From: Haliea alexandrii
GTDB taxonomy: Bacteria; Pseudomonadota; Gammaproteobacteria; Pseudomonadales; Halieaceae
DNA: 64,000 bases
Direction of reading: 5' to 3'
Assembly (NCBI RefSeq): GCF_003719295.1
Contig: NZ_RFLW01000004.1
Location: 124,001 to 188,000, forward strand
Of this stretch, positions 46,867 to 55,485 are shown in pieces (within the stretch, counting starts at the first letter, position 1; each line of letters begins with the position of its first letter). The notes below the pieces were generated by a model. It did no database searches and was not told the origin of the DNA. It was given only the letters and a program-made list of their open reading frames with translations. The position numbers and the translations under genes were made by a program.

Positions 46867-47519
46867 GCCACAACCCACACCCGCCATGGTGGCAGCGGGC
46901 ATCCCTGCAGCTGGCGCTGGTGACGCTGTTCACCGCGCTGACGCTGGCCTGGCTGGCCAGCCGTGAAGCCGCCTTCGTCGACCTGTGGCTGACCCGCGAC
47001 CAGCAAGGCCAACTGGCGATGAACCGAAACGACTGGCAAAGCGCACTCGAACGTTTTGAAAGCCCGGGCCGGAAAGCCACCGCGGCTTACCACGCCGGGC
47101 AGTACGAACAGTCCGCAGAGCTCTTTGCACGCGTCCCGGACGCCACCGGATTCTACAACCGCGGCAACGCCCTGATAAAAGCCCGTGACTACCGCAATGC
47201 CATCCGCGCCTTTGAACTGGCGGTCGCCGCGGCGCCGGGCTGGCAGGAAGCTGCCGATAACCTCGCCCTGGCGCGGTATATTTCCCATTACATTGAGCAA
47301 CTGCGCGAAGACAGCGACACCGAGGACGAATCCGAGCTCAGCGCCGACGACTACGTATTCGACAACGAAGATGAGCGCGGCCGCGACATGGAAATCACTC
47401 GGGAAAGCACCATCGGGCTGGAATCCGCGGAAAAATGGATGCGCTCGGTGAATACCGACACCGCCGACTTCCTGCGCACCCGCTTCGCGCTGGAACAGAG
47501 CCGGAGGGAGGCCCCATGA
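46863..47519 (+). CDS. TPR-repeat membrane protein of the Bat operon (BatC-like)
   Basis: 218 residues from ATG 46863, overlapping the previous stop. One N-terminal membrane helix (LALVTLFTALTLAWLA) is followed by TPR-like helices (about 60-140; GFYNRGNALIKARDYRNAIRAFELAV) and an acidic tail (EDSDTEDESELSADDY). The fold suggests a scaffold for the VWA proteins. Confidence 0.87.
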   Translation: MSHNPHPPWWQRASLQLALVTLFTALTLAWLASREAAFVDLWLTRDQQGQLAMNRNDWQSALERFESPGRKATAAYHAGQYEQSAELFARVPDATGFYNRGNALIKARDYRNAIRAFELAVAAAPGWQEAADNLALARYISHYIEQLREDSDTEDESELSADDYVFDNEDERGRDMEITRESTIGLESAEKWMRSVNTDTADFLRTRFALEQSRREAP

Positions 47520-48778
47520 AACGTCTGCTCGCCGCGTGCTGGCTCGCTCTGCTGAGCACCAATGGCTTTGCCCAGGTACAGCCCGTGGTGGAAGTGACCG
47601 TCACCCCGGAACAGGTGCGGGTGGGCGAAGCGCTGGAACTGCAGGTGACCGTGCTGGTGCCCACCTGGTTTGCGCAGCCGCCGGCGTACCCGGATTTCGA
47701 GCTCGCCAACACCGTCACCCAGCGCCCCCCCGACAGCTCCTTCCCTACCAGCCGCACCATCAACGGCGAGAATTGGTCGGGCATTGTGCGCAGCTTCCGC
47801 ATTTATCCGCTGCAAGCCGCCGACTACCGCATTGACGGTGCCGAACTGGGTGTCAGCTATGCCAACCCCGGCGCCGCACCCACCCGCATGGCGGTGCCGC
47901 TACCCGACGTGCGCTTCAGCGCCGTGGTGCCCGCGGGAGCCGAGTCTCTCTCGCCGTATCTGGCGGGGCCCGCTCTGCGGCTCAGTGTGGACATCAGTGG
48001 CGACACCGGCAGCCTCGCAAGCGGCGATGCCGTCACCCTGGAATACCGCGCCGAACTGGACGGCTTGCCCGCCATCTTCCTGCCCCCACTGGCACCTGCC
48101 CTGCGCTTCGAGGGCGCCACCGTGTATGCGGACCGCCCGCGTACAGCCGATGGCCCGCCCGCCACACGCAGCGAAAAAGTCACGCTGGTATTCGAAGCGG
48201 GCGGAGAATTCGAGGTCCCGCCGGTCACTCTGAGCTACTGGAATACCGAGAGTGGCAGCGTGGAACAGGTGACCGCCGAGGGCGCAAGGTTCAGCGTAAG
48301 CGGCCCAACTCCCGCGGACAGCACAGCCGCGGATGACAGTGGTGAGGCGCTGAGCTGGCGGTCGCTCGTCGCGGTCGCCCTGGCCGGCCTGCTGGTTGGC
48401 GCCCTCTGGCGCGTGTGGCGACGGCTGCTGCAGCCCGCTTGGCAAACTTGGCACAAACGCCGGTTAGCGAGCGAAGCCCATGCCTTCAAGGTACTGCAGC
48501 GCGCCTTGCGGGCCAACGACAACGTAGCGGCCTACCGCGCGTTGCTGGCCTGGAGCGAGCATTTACAGCCGCCCATGCCAAGCCGGGCGTTCGCGTTGCG
48601 TTACGGGAATGCGGAACTTGCCAGTACCCTCGACCACCTGGGCACGGCGCTATTCGGCCAGGGAAAAACAGCACCCGCCGGCAGCGCACTGGCCCGTGAC
48701 CTGCAAAGCGCGCGGCAGCAGTACCACAAGGCCCGGCGCGCACGCGCAATGCCGGCACTGCCGCCGTTGAACCCCTGA
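47516..48778 (+). CDS. BatD-like periplasmic/membrane protein
   Basis: 420 residues from ATG 47516 (ATGA overlap with the TPR gene). A signal peptide (MKRLLAACWLALLSTNGFAQ) is followed by beta-rich BatD-type domains, one membrane helix near residues 283-303 (SLVAVALAGLLVGALW) and a cytosolic helical tail. It is the last gene of the operon and ends three bases before the convergent dehydrogenase gene. Confidence 0.87.
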   Translation: MKRLLAACWLALLSTNGFAQVQPVVEVTVTPEQVRVGEALELQVTVLVPTWFAQPPAYPDFELANTVTQRPPDSSFPTSRTINGENWSGIVRSFRIYPLQAADYRIDGAELGVSYANPGAAPTRMAVPLPDVRFSAVVPAGAESLSPYLAGPALRLSVDISGDTGSLASGDAVTLEYRAELDGLPAIFLPPLAPALRFEGATVYADRPRTADGPPATRSEKVTLVFEAGGEFEVPPVTLSYWNTESGSVEQVTAEGARFSVSGPTPADSTAADDSGEALSWRSLVAVALAGLLVGALWRVWRRLLQPAWQTWHKRRLASEAHAFKVLQRALRANDNVAAYRALLAWSEHLQPPMPSRAFALRYGNAELASTLDHLGTALFGQGKTAPAGSALARDLQSARQQYHKARRARAMPALPPLNP

Positions 48779-48781
48779 GTG

Positions 48782-49846
48782 TCAGCCCAGCGGCACGGGC
48801 TGGGCAACCTCTAACTGCCGCGCCAGCGGCGCCAGATCCTCCATTATGGTCGGATAGAGCGCCACACCACCAGCTAGCTGCTCGCTGCGCTGCTGCCAGG
48901 CTCGCTGACCCGGAAAACGCACCGGCGGCGCACCCTCGGGTACCTCGCTTGCCGTCACCAGGTATTGCAGCGCATGCAGCTGCTCCTTGAACGCGGCCAG
49001 CGAGCCAAACGCGGCGGGGTCGATAATCTGCAGGTACACCGAATTGGCTTCACCATCCCCCGCAGCCTCAGCGTCCGCACGTCCGTAGCCGCCCAGCGCC
49101 ATGCTCAGCACTTCGGTCGCTGCGGAGAGTGCTGCGCCCTTGTAGCCATGTTGGGCACCGCCAATGGGCATGATGCTGCCGCGCGGGGGACCGGCCAGTG
49201 CAGCCGGATCATCCGTTATCCGGCCTTCGGCATCCTTCAGGCACGGTTCGGGCAGTCGTTCGCCCTCACGCGCTGCGCGCGCTACGTAGCCGCCGGCGGT
49301 CACCGACATGCTGATATCAAACAGCAGCGGGTACTCCTGGCCGGGAGCCCCCATGGCCAGCGGGTTGGCGGAGAAGACCGGCGTGAGGCCGCCAAAGGGG
49401 CTTACGGTATGCTCCGCAGGCGTGGAACAGGTGAGGATACCCAGATAACCCGCCTCAATAACACGCGGCAGATAAGCCGCAAGACACGCTATATGCTGGC
49501 TGCGGCGCAGCGTTGCCGTCACTACCCCATGTTCCGGCACCCGTGCCAGCGCCGTGTCCACCGCGTGACTCACCACCCAGGGGCCTGGCAGGAAAGCAGC
49601 ATCCCAGTTGAACAGGGCGCCCTTGTCCACCAAAACCGTGGGCTCACCGCTCCCGCGGCTGGCGCCCTCCATCAGCCAGCGCACATTGTGTGCCACCCTC
49701 TGCATACCGTGGGTGGTAAAGCCCATGAGATCGGCTTCCAGCAGCACCTCAGCCATTACCGCTGCGCGGTCGGCGGGCAGGCCCGCGGCCTCAAACAGGC
49801 GCTGGCTGAAAGAATGGAGGTCGGTGTGAGCGTAACGCACAGACAT
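48782..49846 (-). CDS. Malate/L-lactate dehydrogenase (Ldh2) family oxidoreductase
   Basis: 354 residues of the Ldh2/YiaK fold, which differs from the classical Rossmann LDH. Marker stretches are LMGFTTHGMQR, RRSQHIACLAAYLP and GLTPVFSANPLAMGAP. Members reduce 2-oxo acids or imino acids with NAD(P)H. The exact substrate is not clear. It is convergent with the Bat operon and divergent from ssrA. Confidence 0.9.
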   Translation of the reverse strand: MSVRYAHTDLHSFSQRLFEAAGLPADRAAVMAEVLLEADLMGFTTHGMQRVAHNVRWLMEGASRGSGEPTVLVDKGALFNWDAAFLPGPWVVSHAVDTALARVPEHGVVTATLRRSQHIACLAAYLPRVIEAGYLGILTCSTPAEHTVSPFGGLTPVFSANPLAMGAPGQEYPLLFDISMSVTAGGYVARAAREGERLPEPCLKDAEGRITDDPAALAGPPRGSIMPIGGAQHGYKGAALSAATEVLSMALGGYGRADAEAAGDGEANSVYLQIIDPAAFGSLAAFKEQLHALQYLVTASEVPEGAPPVRFPGQRAWQQRSEQLAGGVALYPTIMEDLAPLARQLEVAQPVPLG

Positions 49847-49952
49847 GTCAGGCTCCTGTGTTTAAATTTGTGGCAGGCCGCCAATGCCAAACCGGGTAGG
49901 CCAACCAAGGGAACTTCTGCAGAATTTACAGTCTAACACTGTGCAATTGAGG

Positions 49953-49958
49953 TACAAT
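49953..49958 (+). promoter_or_regulatory. Candidate -10 element of the ssrA promoter
   Basis: TACAAT at 49953-49958 (consensus TATAAT) lies 13 bases before the mature 5' end of tmRNA. This fits a short 5' leader removed by RNase P. No good -35 is seen at the usual spacing; TTTACA at 49925-49930 is 22 bases away. Confidence 0.45.
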
Positions 49959-49971
49959 TGCGAGTCACACT

Positions 49972-50363
49972 GGGGGCGATACGGATTCGACGACGGTAAC
50001 GAACCCTGAGGTGCATGCCGTGATGGTAGCCAATCACGTTAATCCAAAGCTGCAAACTATTAGTTGCCAACGACGACAACTACGGTGCCCAACTGGCTGC
50101 GTAAGCAGCCCGTGAAAGCACCAACTAGTGGCTTCGGCCCTAGCGGTCTTTAGTAAGGTGCCAGTACCGCACTACTGACTGTCATATAGAACTGGATCGC
50201 TGTGAAGCCCGCCTGAGGTGGAACTGCTAAAACTTATTCAGGCTCGCCAATTACGTCCTGCCCGTTGGGCTGTATGCGGCTAAATTAATTAACGGAAACT
50301 AAGCATGTAGAGCCGAAGGCAGAGTACTGGCGGACGCGGGTTCAACTCCCGCCGCCTCCACCA
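49972..50363 (+). ncRNA. ssrA: tmRNA (transfer-messenger RNA)
   Basis: The 392-nt RNA starts GGGGGCG and ends CGCCTCC-A-CCA; these halves pair as the tRNA-like acceptor stem. The 5' GATACGGATTCGACG box is typical of ssrA. The T arm (GCGGG TTCAACT CCCGC) precedes the 3' end. The resume codon is GCC at 50066. The tag reading frame is ANDDNYGAQLAA, stopping at TAA 50102-50104; the ending LAA is the usual ClpXP-type degron. It rescues stalled ribosomes together with SmpB, encoded 7.5 kb upstream. The 3' CCA is genome-encoded. Confidence 0.98.
50339..50363 (+). other. Probable attachment site (attL) in the 3' end of ssrA
   Basis: The T-arm and acceptor 3' half of ssrA (25 bp) directly abut foreign-looking DNA that begins with a tyrosine integrase gene 185 bp downstream. 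ssrA 3' ends are a favoured target of such integrases. A second copy of this sequence would be expected at the far end of the element, beyond the window. It was not found inside the window. Confidence 0.7.
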
Positions 50364-50396
50364 AACACCCATCCAAGCAAGTCCAAAGAAGTCCTT

Positions 50397-50422
50397 AAAG
50401 CCCTGATATTCAGGGCTTTTTT
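50397..50422 (+). terminator. Rho-independent terminator downstream of ssrA
   Basis: AAAGCCCTGA / TCAGGGCTTT forms a perfect 10-bp stem with a TA-containing loop and runs into six T. It begins 34 bp after the tmRNA CCA end. Confidence 0.92.
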
Positions 50423-50472
50423 GTTTATACTGCGTCCTATACCCTCCACACGATCCGAGGAGATCCCGTCAC

Positions 50473-50529
50473 CTTTGACGGTACAGGTGGCGGTATATTC
50501 GGTACCGTCAAAACGTGTACCGTCAAAAC
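50473..50529 (+). promoter_or_regulatory. Repeated GTACCGTCAAA boxes upstream of the integrase gene
   Basis: GTACCGTCAAAAC occurs twice as a direct repeat with 15-bp spacing (50502-50514 and 50517-50529). An inverted copy CTTTGACGGTAC lies at 50473-50484. The last copy ends about 20 bp before the integrase ATG. They may be arm-type binding sites for the integrase or an operator for its own control. Confidence 0.6.
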
Positions 50530-50547
50530 CAGGAGAGGACTGCAGAT

Positions 50548-51792
50548 ATGGGCAAGCTGACGGCAACCCAAGTAAAACACGCAAAGCCAACTGACAAGCA
50601 GTACAAGCTCAGCGATGGTGACGGGCTATACCTGCTAGTCCACCCCAACGGCAGCAAGTATTGGCGTTTCGACTTCCGGTTTGCCGGGAAGCGGAAAACA
50701 CTCGCACTGGGCGTATATCCCGATGTCTCCCTGCTGAAGGCCCGCGAGGCGCACCAGGATGCCAGGACTAACCTCAGGAAAGGCATTAACCCCGCAGCAA
50801 CCAGGAAGGTGGCAAAACAGACGCAGCACCTGACGGACCAGAACACCTTTGAAGCAATCGCCAGGGAGTGGTTCAGCACGAAAATGTTTGATCGCTCCAA
50901 GAGTCATCAGGACAGGACGCTCCGGGCATTGGAGAAGGACCTGTTTCCCTACTTGGGTGACCGCCCCATCACAGGTATCACAGCATCAGACCTTCTCAAC
51001 ACGCTCCGGCGGATCGAGTCTAGAGGCGCTGTAGAGACAGCACACCGCGCCAAGCAAACCGCCGGCCAGGTATTCCGATATGCAGTTGTCACTGACAGGG
51101 CAGAACGAGACCCTTCAGCGGATCTCAAGGGTGCCCTGAAAAACCCCAAGAAGAAACACTTGGCAGCGATCACAGACCCCGTCGAAGTAGGCAAGCTGAT
51201 GGTCGCGATTGACGGTTTCCGTGGCACTGCTGTTGTACGGGGAGCCCTTAGGCTATCCCCCCTCCTCTTCCAACGCCCTGGGGAAATTCGGGCCATGGAA
51301 TGGTCTGAGTTGAACTGGGCGGAAAAGCGCTGGGAGATACCAGCTGAAAAAATGAAGATGGGGCACGCCCACATTGTACCGCTCAGCGAGCAAGCGCTAT
51401 CTATCCTGCAGGAAATCCAACTACTGACAGGACGCGGCAAGTTCGTCTTCCCGAGTGCCCGCGGCGCCAGCCGGTGCCTTTCTGAGAATGGAGTACGAAC
51501 AGCACTAAGGACGCTGGGCTATGACAACGACACCATGACCCCCCACGGTTTCCGGGCCATGGCCAGGACGCTCCTTGACGAGGTTCTGGGCTTCCGTCCC
51601 GACTGGATCGAACATCAGCTGGCGCATGCAGTGAAAGACCCCAATGGGCGGGCCTACAACCGCACGTCTCACCTGGATGGGCGGACGGAGATGATGAGTC
51701 AGTGGGCAAGCTACCTGGACGAGCTGCGCGATAAAGCGCTTCAGACCTCCTCAGGAGGGACCGACGCTAACAGCAGAGCAAAGGCGGCCTAG
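50548..51792 (+). CDS. P4-type tyrosine integrase
   Basis: 414 residues from ATG 50548 (AGGAGAGGA upstream). The N-terminal DUF4102 arm-binding domain is clear (LTATQVKHAKPTDKQYKLSDGDGLYLLV and LALGVYPDVSLLKAREAH). The catalytic residues are Arg248 (GEIR), His333-x2-Arg336 (HGFR) and Tyr370. It should integrate and excise the element at ssrA. Length and layout are normal and intact. Confidence 0.96.
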   Translation: MGKLTATQVKHAKPTDKQYKLSDGDGLYLLVHPNGSKYWRFDFRFAGKRKTLALGVYPDVSLLKAREAHQDARTNLRKGINPAATRKVAKQTQHLTDQNTFEAIAREWFSTKMFDRSKSHQDRTLRALEKDLFPYLGDRPITGITASDLLNTLRRIESRGAVETAHRAKQTAGQVFRYAVVTDRAERDPSADLKGALKNPKKKHLAAITDPVEVGKLMVAIDGFRGTAVVRGALRLSPLLFQRPGEIRAMEWSELNWAEKRWEIPAEKMKMGHAHIVPLSEQALSILQEIQLLTGRGKFVFPSARGASRCLSENGVRTALRTLGYDNDTMTPHGFRAMARTLLDEVLGFRPDWIEHQLAHAVKDPNGRAYNRTSHLDGRTEMMSQWASYLDELRDKALQTSSGGTDANSRAKAA

Positions 51793-51900
51793 GCTGCCTT
51801 CCCGCGCGTACCATACTGTCCGTAGGTTTTCATAGATTTAGTTTCGCCCTATAAGGTAGAAAGTTCAGAAAAGCCTTTGCAGATTCCTGAAGATGGCCTC

Positions 51901-51924
51901 GTCGGCTACTGGACAGTAGCCGAC
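51901..51924. repeat. Perfect 10-bp inverted repeat upstream of the AlpA-like gene
   Basis: GTCGGCTACT - GGAC - AGTAGCCGAC is a perfect 10-bp stem with a four-base loop, 30 bp before the AlpA-like start. There is no T run. It may be an operator for a dimeric regulator such as the AlpA-like protein, or an RNA hairpin. Confidence 0.6.
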
Positions 51925-51953
51925 ACCCCTAAGCCATATAGGAAATCGCACCA

Positions 51954-52196
51954 ATGCAACAGACCGTAAACCATTCCTACAACGGTAGTCGCCGGAAACG
52001 TCTGCTTCGCCTGCGAGGCGTGCAGGAACTGACGGGGCTATCCCGCTCTTACATCTACGATTTGGTAAACCGAGGCCTGCTGCCACCACCCGTAACACTG
52101 GTTCCGGGCGGAACATCTCGGGCGTGGGTCGAGGATGAAATCCTAAATTTCATCGATCAACGGATTGCCGAGCGTGACCAGGAGGTGGGCCAATGA
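51954..52196 (+). CDS. AlpA family DNA-binding regulator / excisionase-like
   Basis: 80 residues with a MerR/excisionase-type winged helix: LLRLRGVQELTGLSRSYIYDLVNRGLLPPPV, then an AlpA-like wing (GGTSRAWVEDEILNFI). AlpA proteins activate integrase or excision genes in P4-like elements. It is the first gene of a four-gene run joined by ATGA overlaps. Confidence 0.88.
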   Translation: MQQTVNHSYNGSRRKRLLRLRGVQELTGLSRSYIYDLVNRGLLPPPVTLVPGGTSRAWVEDEILNFIDQRIAERDQEVGQ

Positions 52197-52618
52197 ACAG
52201 CCGAGGAAAACCCAACAAGCGGCCGCCGCCGAAGACCAATCACAGAACCCCGAATCCATGGATCTCAAAAACACTGATGATCCGTCCCGTGGACGAGCAG
52301 GGCAATGTGACAGTGACGCTGTCGAGCAATACAACGATTACCTTGCCCCGGGACCCTGGTCGGGCGCTAGCCTACTTCCTGGCTACCGGCAGTAAGTGGG
52401 TCAGCTGGCCCGAGCTCTACGAAGTTCGGGTCAGCGACCCCGACGCGGCTGTCTTATATCTGGAGGAGCTGGGAGCATCTTTTGAGCGCATGCGCAAGGA
52501 CATGGCGACCTCAAACTCCGAGCTCCACTTGGACGCACCCCATTACAAATACCTTGGGTTGCGAATCCACCATACCTCATTCGACGTTAATACCAGTATG
52601 AAAGGACTGCACGCATGA
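52193..52618 (+). CDS. Hypothetical protein of the element's early operon
   Basis: 141 residues; no domain recognised. The N-terminal 25 residues are basic and Pro/Asn-rich. The rest is mixed alpha/beta in pattern (LPRDPGRALAYFLATGSKWVSWPELYEV). Start and stop overlap the neighbouring genes (ATGA on both sides), so it is translated together with the AlpA-like protein and the next gene. It could be an element regulator or a replication accessory; there is no direct evidence. Confidence 0.75.
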   Translation: MNSRGKPNKRPPPKTNHRTPNPWISKTLMIRPVDEQGNVTVTLSSNTTITLPRDPGRALAYFLATGSKWVSWPELYEVRVSDPDAAVLYLEELGASFERMRKDMATSNSELHLDAPHYKYLGLRIHHTSFDVNTSMKGLHA

Positions 52619-53004
52619 CTACTCTTACGCAGAAAGTTTCTCAAACGAACACCGGAATGGACGTCGCGAGACCGAGTCAATCTGATCGACTTGTCTGTAC
52701 CCGAGCGCATGTCACTGTAGAGAAGGTCTCCCTGCCTCCCTACTTGAGCCGGACATTCCGGTCCGTCATCGCCGCTGGTGAGCAAGGGATTAACACTTTG
52801 GAGCTCCAGAAGGCCGGAGTAACCAACCCTTCTCAAGCAGTATCCGAGCTGGTCAAGCTTGGCGCGAACATCATGCGTGAACGACGGATGGTGGTCGATG
52901 AATACGGTGTAAAGAAGTGCGTAGGTCACTACATCCACCGGGCTGATCTCACAGAGGCTGCAGCCGCAGCCTTCCCTCAAATCAAGGAAAGTCTAAGCCA
53001 ATGA
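52615..53004 (+). CDS. Hypothetical protein, possible winged-helix
   Basis: 129 residues. The middle part (LSRTFRSVIAAGEQGINTLELQKAGVTNPSQAVSELVKLGANIMRE, then a YGVKKCVGHYI strand pair) reads like a winged helix-turn-helix of the kind found in phage and satellite regulators. It overlaps the genes on both sides by four bases. The function is not known. Confidence 0.72.
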   Translation: MTTLTQKVSQTNTGMDVARPSQSDRLVCTRAHVTVEKVSLPPYLSRTFRSVIAAGEQGINTLELQKAGVTNPSQAVSELVKLGANIMRERRMVVDEYGVKKCVGHYIHRADLTEAAAAAFPQIKESLSQ

Positions 53005-54206
53005 GTATGTTGCCAGAAGGTGCCGTAGATTCTGCGGAGAAAATAGAAGGGGATGTCTTGGCCGCCTGCAAGCAAAACCAAGACATACCAATTGACCTGC
53101 GCGATGATAGTACCAAAACCGACGCTGGCATCCAAACAGTTCTTGGTGGGCAGGCAGCAGGAGGGGCGCAAGCTCCTCCAGCTGAGCCGGCGACCCAGAT
53201 GGTGGAGGTGATCAAGAGGTACTGCGTTCTCACAGAGTACGAAGTCGACGCGATGGCACTCTGGCTCATAGCCAGCTACATCATTGATGACTTCCGTGTC
53301 TTCTCAAAGCTGGCGCTCATCAGCCCGGAGAAACGTTGCGGGAAGACGACAACTATGGAGGTCACTAGCTCGATGGCTAAGGATGGCCAACTGATGTCGA
53401 ATATGACTAAGGCAATACTGTATCGCATCACAGAGAAGAGGCAGCCGACACTCTTCATAGATGAGGCTGATACATTCCTGAAGAATGGAGATTCAGACCT
53501 CAACGGGCTGATCAACTCCAGCCACACTAAGGCTGCAGCCAAGGTAATGCGGTGCGATGGCGATAACTTCGAAGCTCGGGAGTTCAGCACCTGGATGCCT
53601 ATGGTGCTGGCCTCCATTGGCGACCTACCCGGCACGCTGATGGATCGAAGTATCGTGATCAACTTGCGGCGCAAGAAGTCATACGAGCACACGGAAGAAG
53701 TGCCGGTGGATCTGCAGGATCTCAATGAACCGCTGCGGCAAACCATTGCAGCCTGGGTAGCGGCAAACAGGACCCTCATCAGGAACCAGTCTGTCCAACT
53801 GCCCAAAGTGGGCAATGACCGAGCTGGCGACAACTGGAAGCCCCTTTTTCAGGTTGCTGCCGTGCTGGGGGAGCCATGGCTGGGCCGGTGCGAGAAGGCA
53901 TGTCGAGAGCTTACGGTTACGGCAGAGCCCGAACTGCAGACGATGCTCCTGCGGGACATCCAGCAGTTCTTTCTGAAATCAGGGTCTTCTCGTGCCACCT
54001 CGAAGGAACTCTGTGAAGCGCTAATCAGCGATGAGGATGGACCCTGGAAAACCTGCAACACTGGCAAGCCCATTACGCCAAATCTGGTAGGAAAGCTCCT
54101 GCGGCCGTATGGAGTCAAGCCAAAGACCATCCGCGTCGGTGATAAGACCCTTCGGGGATATGAGCATGCGCAGCTGGAGGATGCGTTCGAGCGTTACCTG
54201 GCCTGA
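53001..54206 (+). CDS. DUF3631 domain-containing ATPase (primase/helicase-associated)
   Basis: 401 residues. The central domain is DUF3631: Walker A-like SPEKRCGKTT (Lys115) and Walker B LFIDEAD (Asp154-Glu155), followed by DGDNFEAREFSTWMPMVLASIGDLPGTLMDRSIVINLRRK. DUF3631 commonly follows primase domains in plasmid, phage and satellite replication proteins; here no primase domain is fused. The C-terminal 80 residues look like a winged helix (SRATSKELCEALISDEDGPW). It is probably the element's replication protein (inference). Confidence 0.88.
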   Translation: MSMLPEGAVDSAEKIEGDVLAACKQNQDIPIDLRDDSTKTDAGIQTVLGGQAAGGAQAPPAEPATQMVEVIKRYCVLTEYEVDAMALWLIASYIIDDFRVFSKLALISPEKRCGKTTTMEVTSSMAKDGQLMSNMTKAILYRITEKRQPTLFIDEADTFLKNGDSDLNGLINSSHTKAAAKVMRCDGDNFEAREFSTWMPMVLASIGDLPGTLMDRSIVINLRRKKSYEHTEEVPVDLQDLNEPLRQTIAAWVAANRTLIRNQSVQLPKVGNDRAGDNWKPLFQVAAVLGEPWLGRCEKACRELTVTAEPELQTMLLRDIQQFFLKSGSSRATSKELCEALISDEDGPWKTCNTGKPITPNLVGKLLRPYGVKPKTIRVGDKTLRGYEHAQLEDAFERYLA

Positions 54207-55047
54207 CGTTTGCCCGCCACGCGTACCGGCCACCATTGCCGCTGAGGGCGCCACGCTCCCAGCGGCACATTCTCTCCTCTTCCTGCCCCTCCACGGGGCA
54301 TTTACCCGCAACACCGCAACAATCCAGCGTTCATAGGGGTTTCCAACCACACTAACTGCAACATACCCGCAACAGTATCTGCAACGTAGAAGAGAAGTTT
54401 CATGAGCCGTTTCGGGCATGTTGCACTTCCAGCTCTCGTAGGTCATTGTTTTTTATGCAATGTTTCGTTGTTGCGGTCTTTCCTTGGGGTGAGCGCCCAC
54501 GCCACCACCGTCGGCCCGGTGGCGCCGGGGCGCAGCCCAAAGCGCCAACCGGGGCCGTCGGTGCATGACTGTACAAATTTTGATCAATCACGAGAAACTA
54601 TCAACTCTGGTGGCCAAACCGATATAGTCCCTGTGTAGTACTAGGTGGCCACCGAGAGCATTACCCGAGGAAACCAGTACTGATCAATAAATATACAACT
54701 CTCAGGACTAGCTTGATCGCTCTCCAAGAAGTTCGCCAGACTTCTCCACCGATGTTCTCCCGATGTTCTAACTCGACGGAACCAGCCGCAGGCGACTATG
54801 TACACCCGAGGTACTAACTGCACCTTACCGAAGCCATAAGGCAAATTTGCTCACCTGCCTACGGCCCCAGTACTCAGTGCCTCGCTGTCGCATTGGCAAA
54901 TACCCCCCCGGGGGTAAGCCAGGGACGGTAGGGAGGAGCACCGCCCCCCGGTACGTTTCGATAGACATCGTCTTCGCTACTGATGCTGGCTCCGCTGCGC
55001 GGTCAGTGTGGCGAACGCCACCCCACAATGACTACGGAGCTACCCTC
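54207..55047. other. Gene-poor region after the DUF3631 gene with iteron-like GCAACA repeats
   Basis: No supported gene in 841 bases. The left part holds five direct copies of GCAAC(A) (54308, 54316, 54358, 54369, 54381) and two inverted copies (TGTTGC at 54419 and TGTTGCGG at 54469). Further right are a GGTGGCCA repeat near 54609 and 54646, and a C7/G5 palindrome near 54903. The cluster directly after a replication-type gene could be a replication origin; this is inference. Confidence 0.5.
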
Positions 55048-55248
55048 ATGTTCACAGCCCTCGGCAACTTCTTCACCGCAATCGCTACCCTCTTCACCGC
55101 CATGAACCGTGGTGCATCTGCCCTCGACCATTGCGCCAAGTGGGCAGAGCACGAAGCCGCAGACTTCGAGAACCGCACTCAACTGGAGCGCAGTGCTCGG
55201 CTTGAGCAGCTGCAGATCGAACTTAAGACATTGCCTCGGTTGACCTGA
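55048..55248 (+). CDS. Small hypothetical protein
   Basis: 66 residues from ATG 55048, with GGAG eight bases upstream. A hydrophobic N-terminal stretch (MFTALGNFFTAIATLFTAM) is followed by a charged helix (CAKWAEHEAADFENRTQLERSARLEQLQIELK). It may be membrane-associated. A strong terminator follows directly, which supports a real transcript. No family recognised. Confidence 0.65.
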   Translation: MFTALGNFFTAIATLFTAMNRGASALDHCAKWAEHEAADFENRTQLERSARLEQLQIELKTLPRLT

Positions 55249-55256
55249 TCAACGAC

Positions 55257-55280
55257 CACCTGCCTTCGGGCAGGTGTTTT
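55257..55280 (+). terminator. Rho-independent terminator after the small ORF
   Basis: CACCTGCC - TTCG - GGCAGGTG is an 8-bp stem with the very stable TTCG loop, followed by TTTT. Confidence 0.92.
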
Positions 55281-55485
55281 CTTACACACCCACACAACCA
55301 GATAGCCTCTACTCCCGCTTTTAGCCTCTTGGTTTCATCGGTTGCGTCTTCGCCCATCCCTGGCGCTGCGCGCTAGGACTGGGAGGCACAGGCGCGTTCC
55401 TGGCTTTCCCATGACCCTTGCAGCTTCTGACCTCGAAAGGTCTCGGCTGCACTCGCACACACTTTCGAACGTCAGGAGCTAAACC

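Noticed and set aside
54402-54638. Short open frame of 78 codons in the iteron region
   Set aside because: It has no ribosome site and no hydrophobic or domain pattern, and it covers the iteron-like repeats; treated as non-coding.
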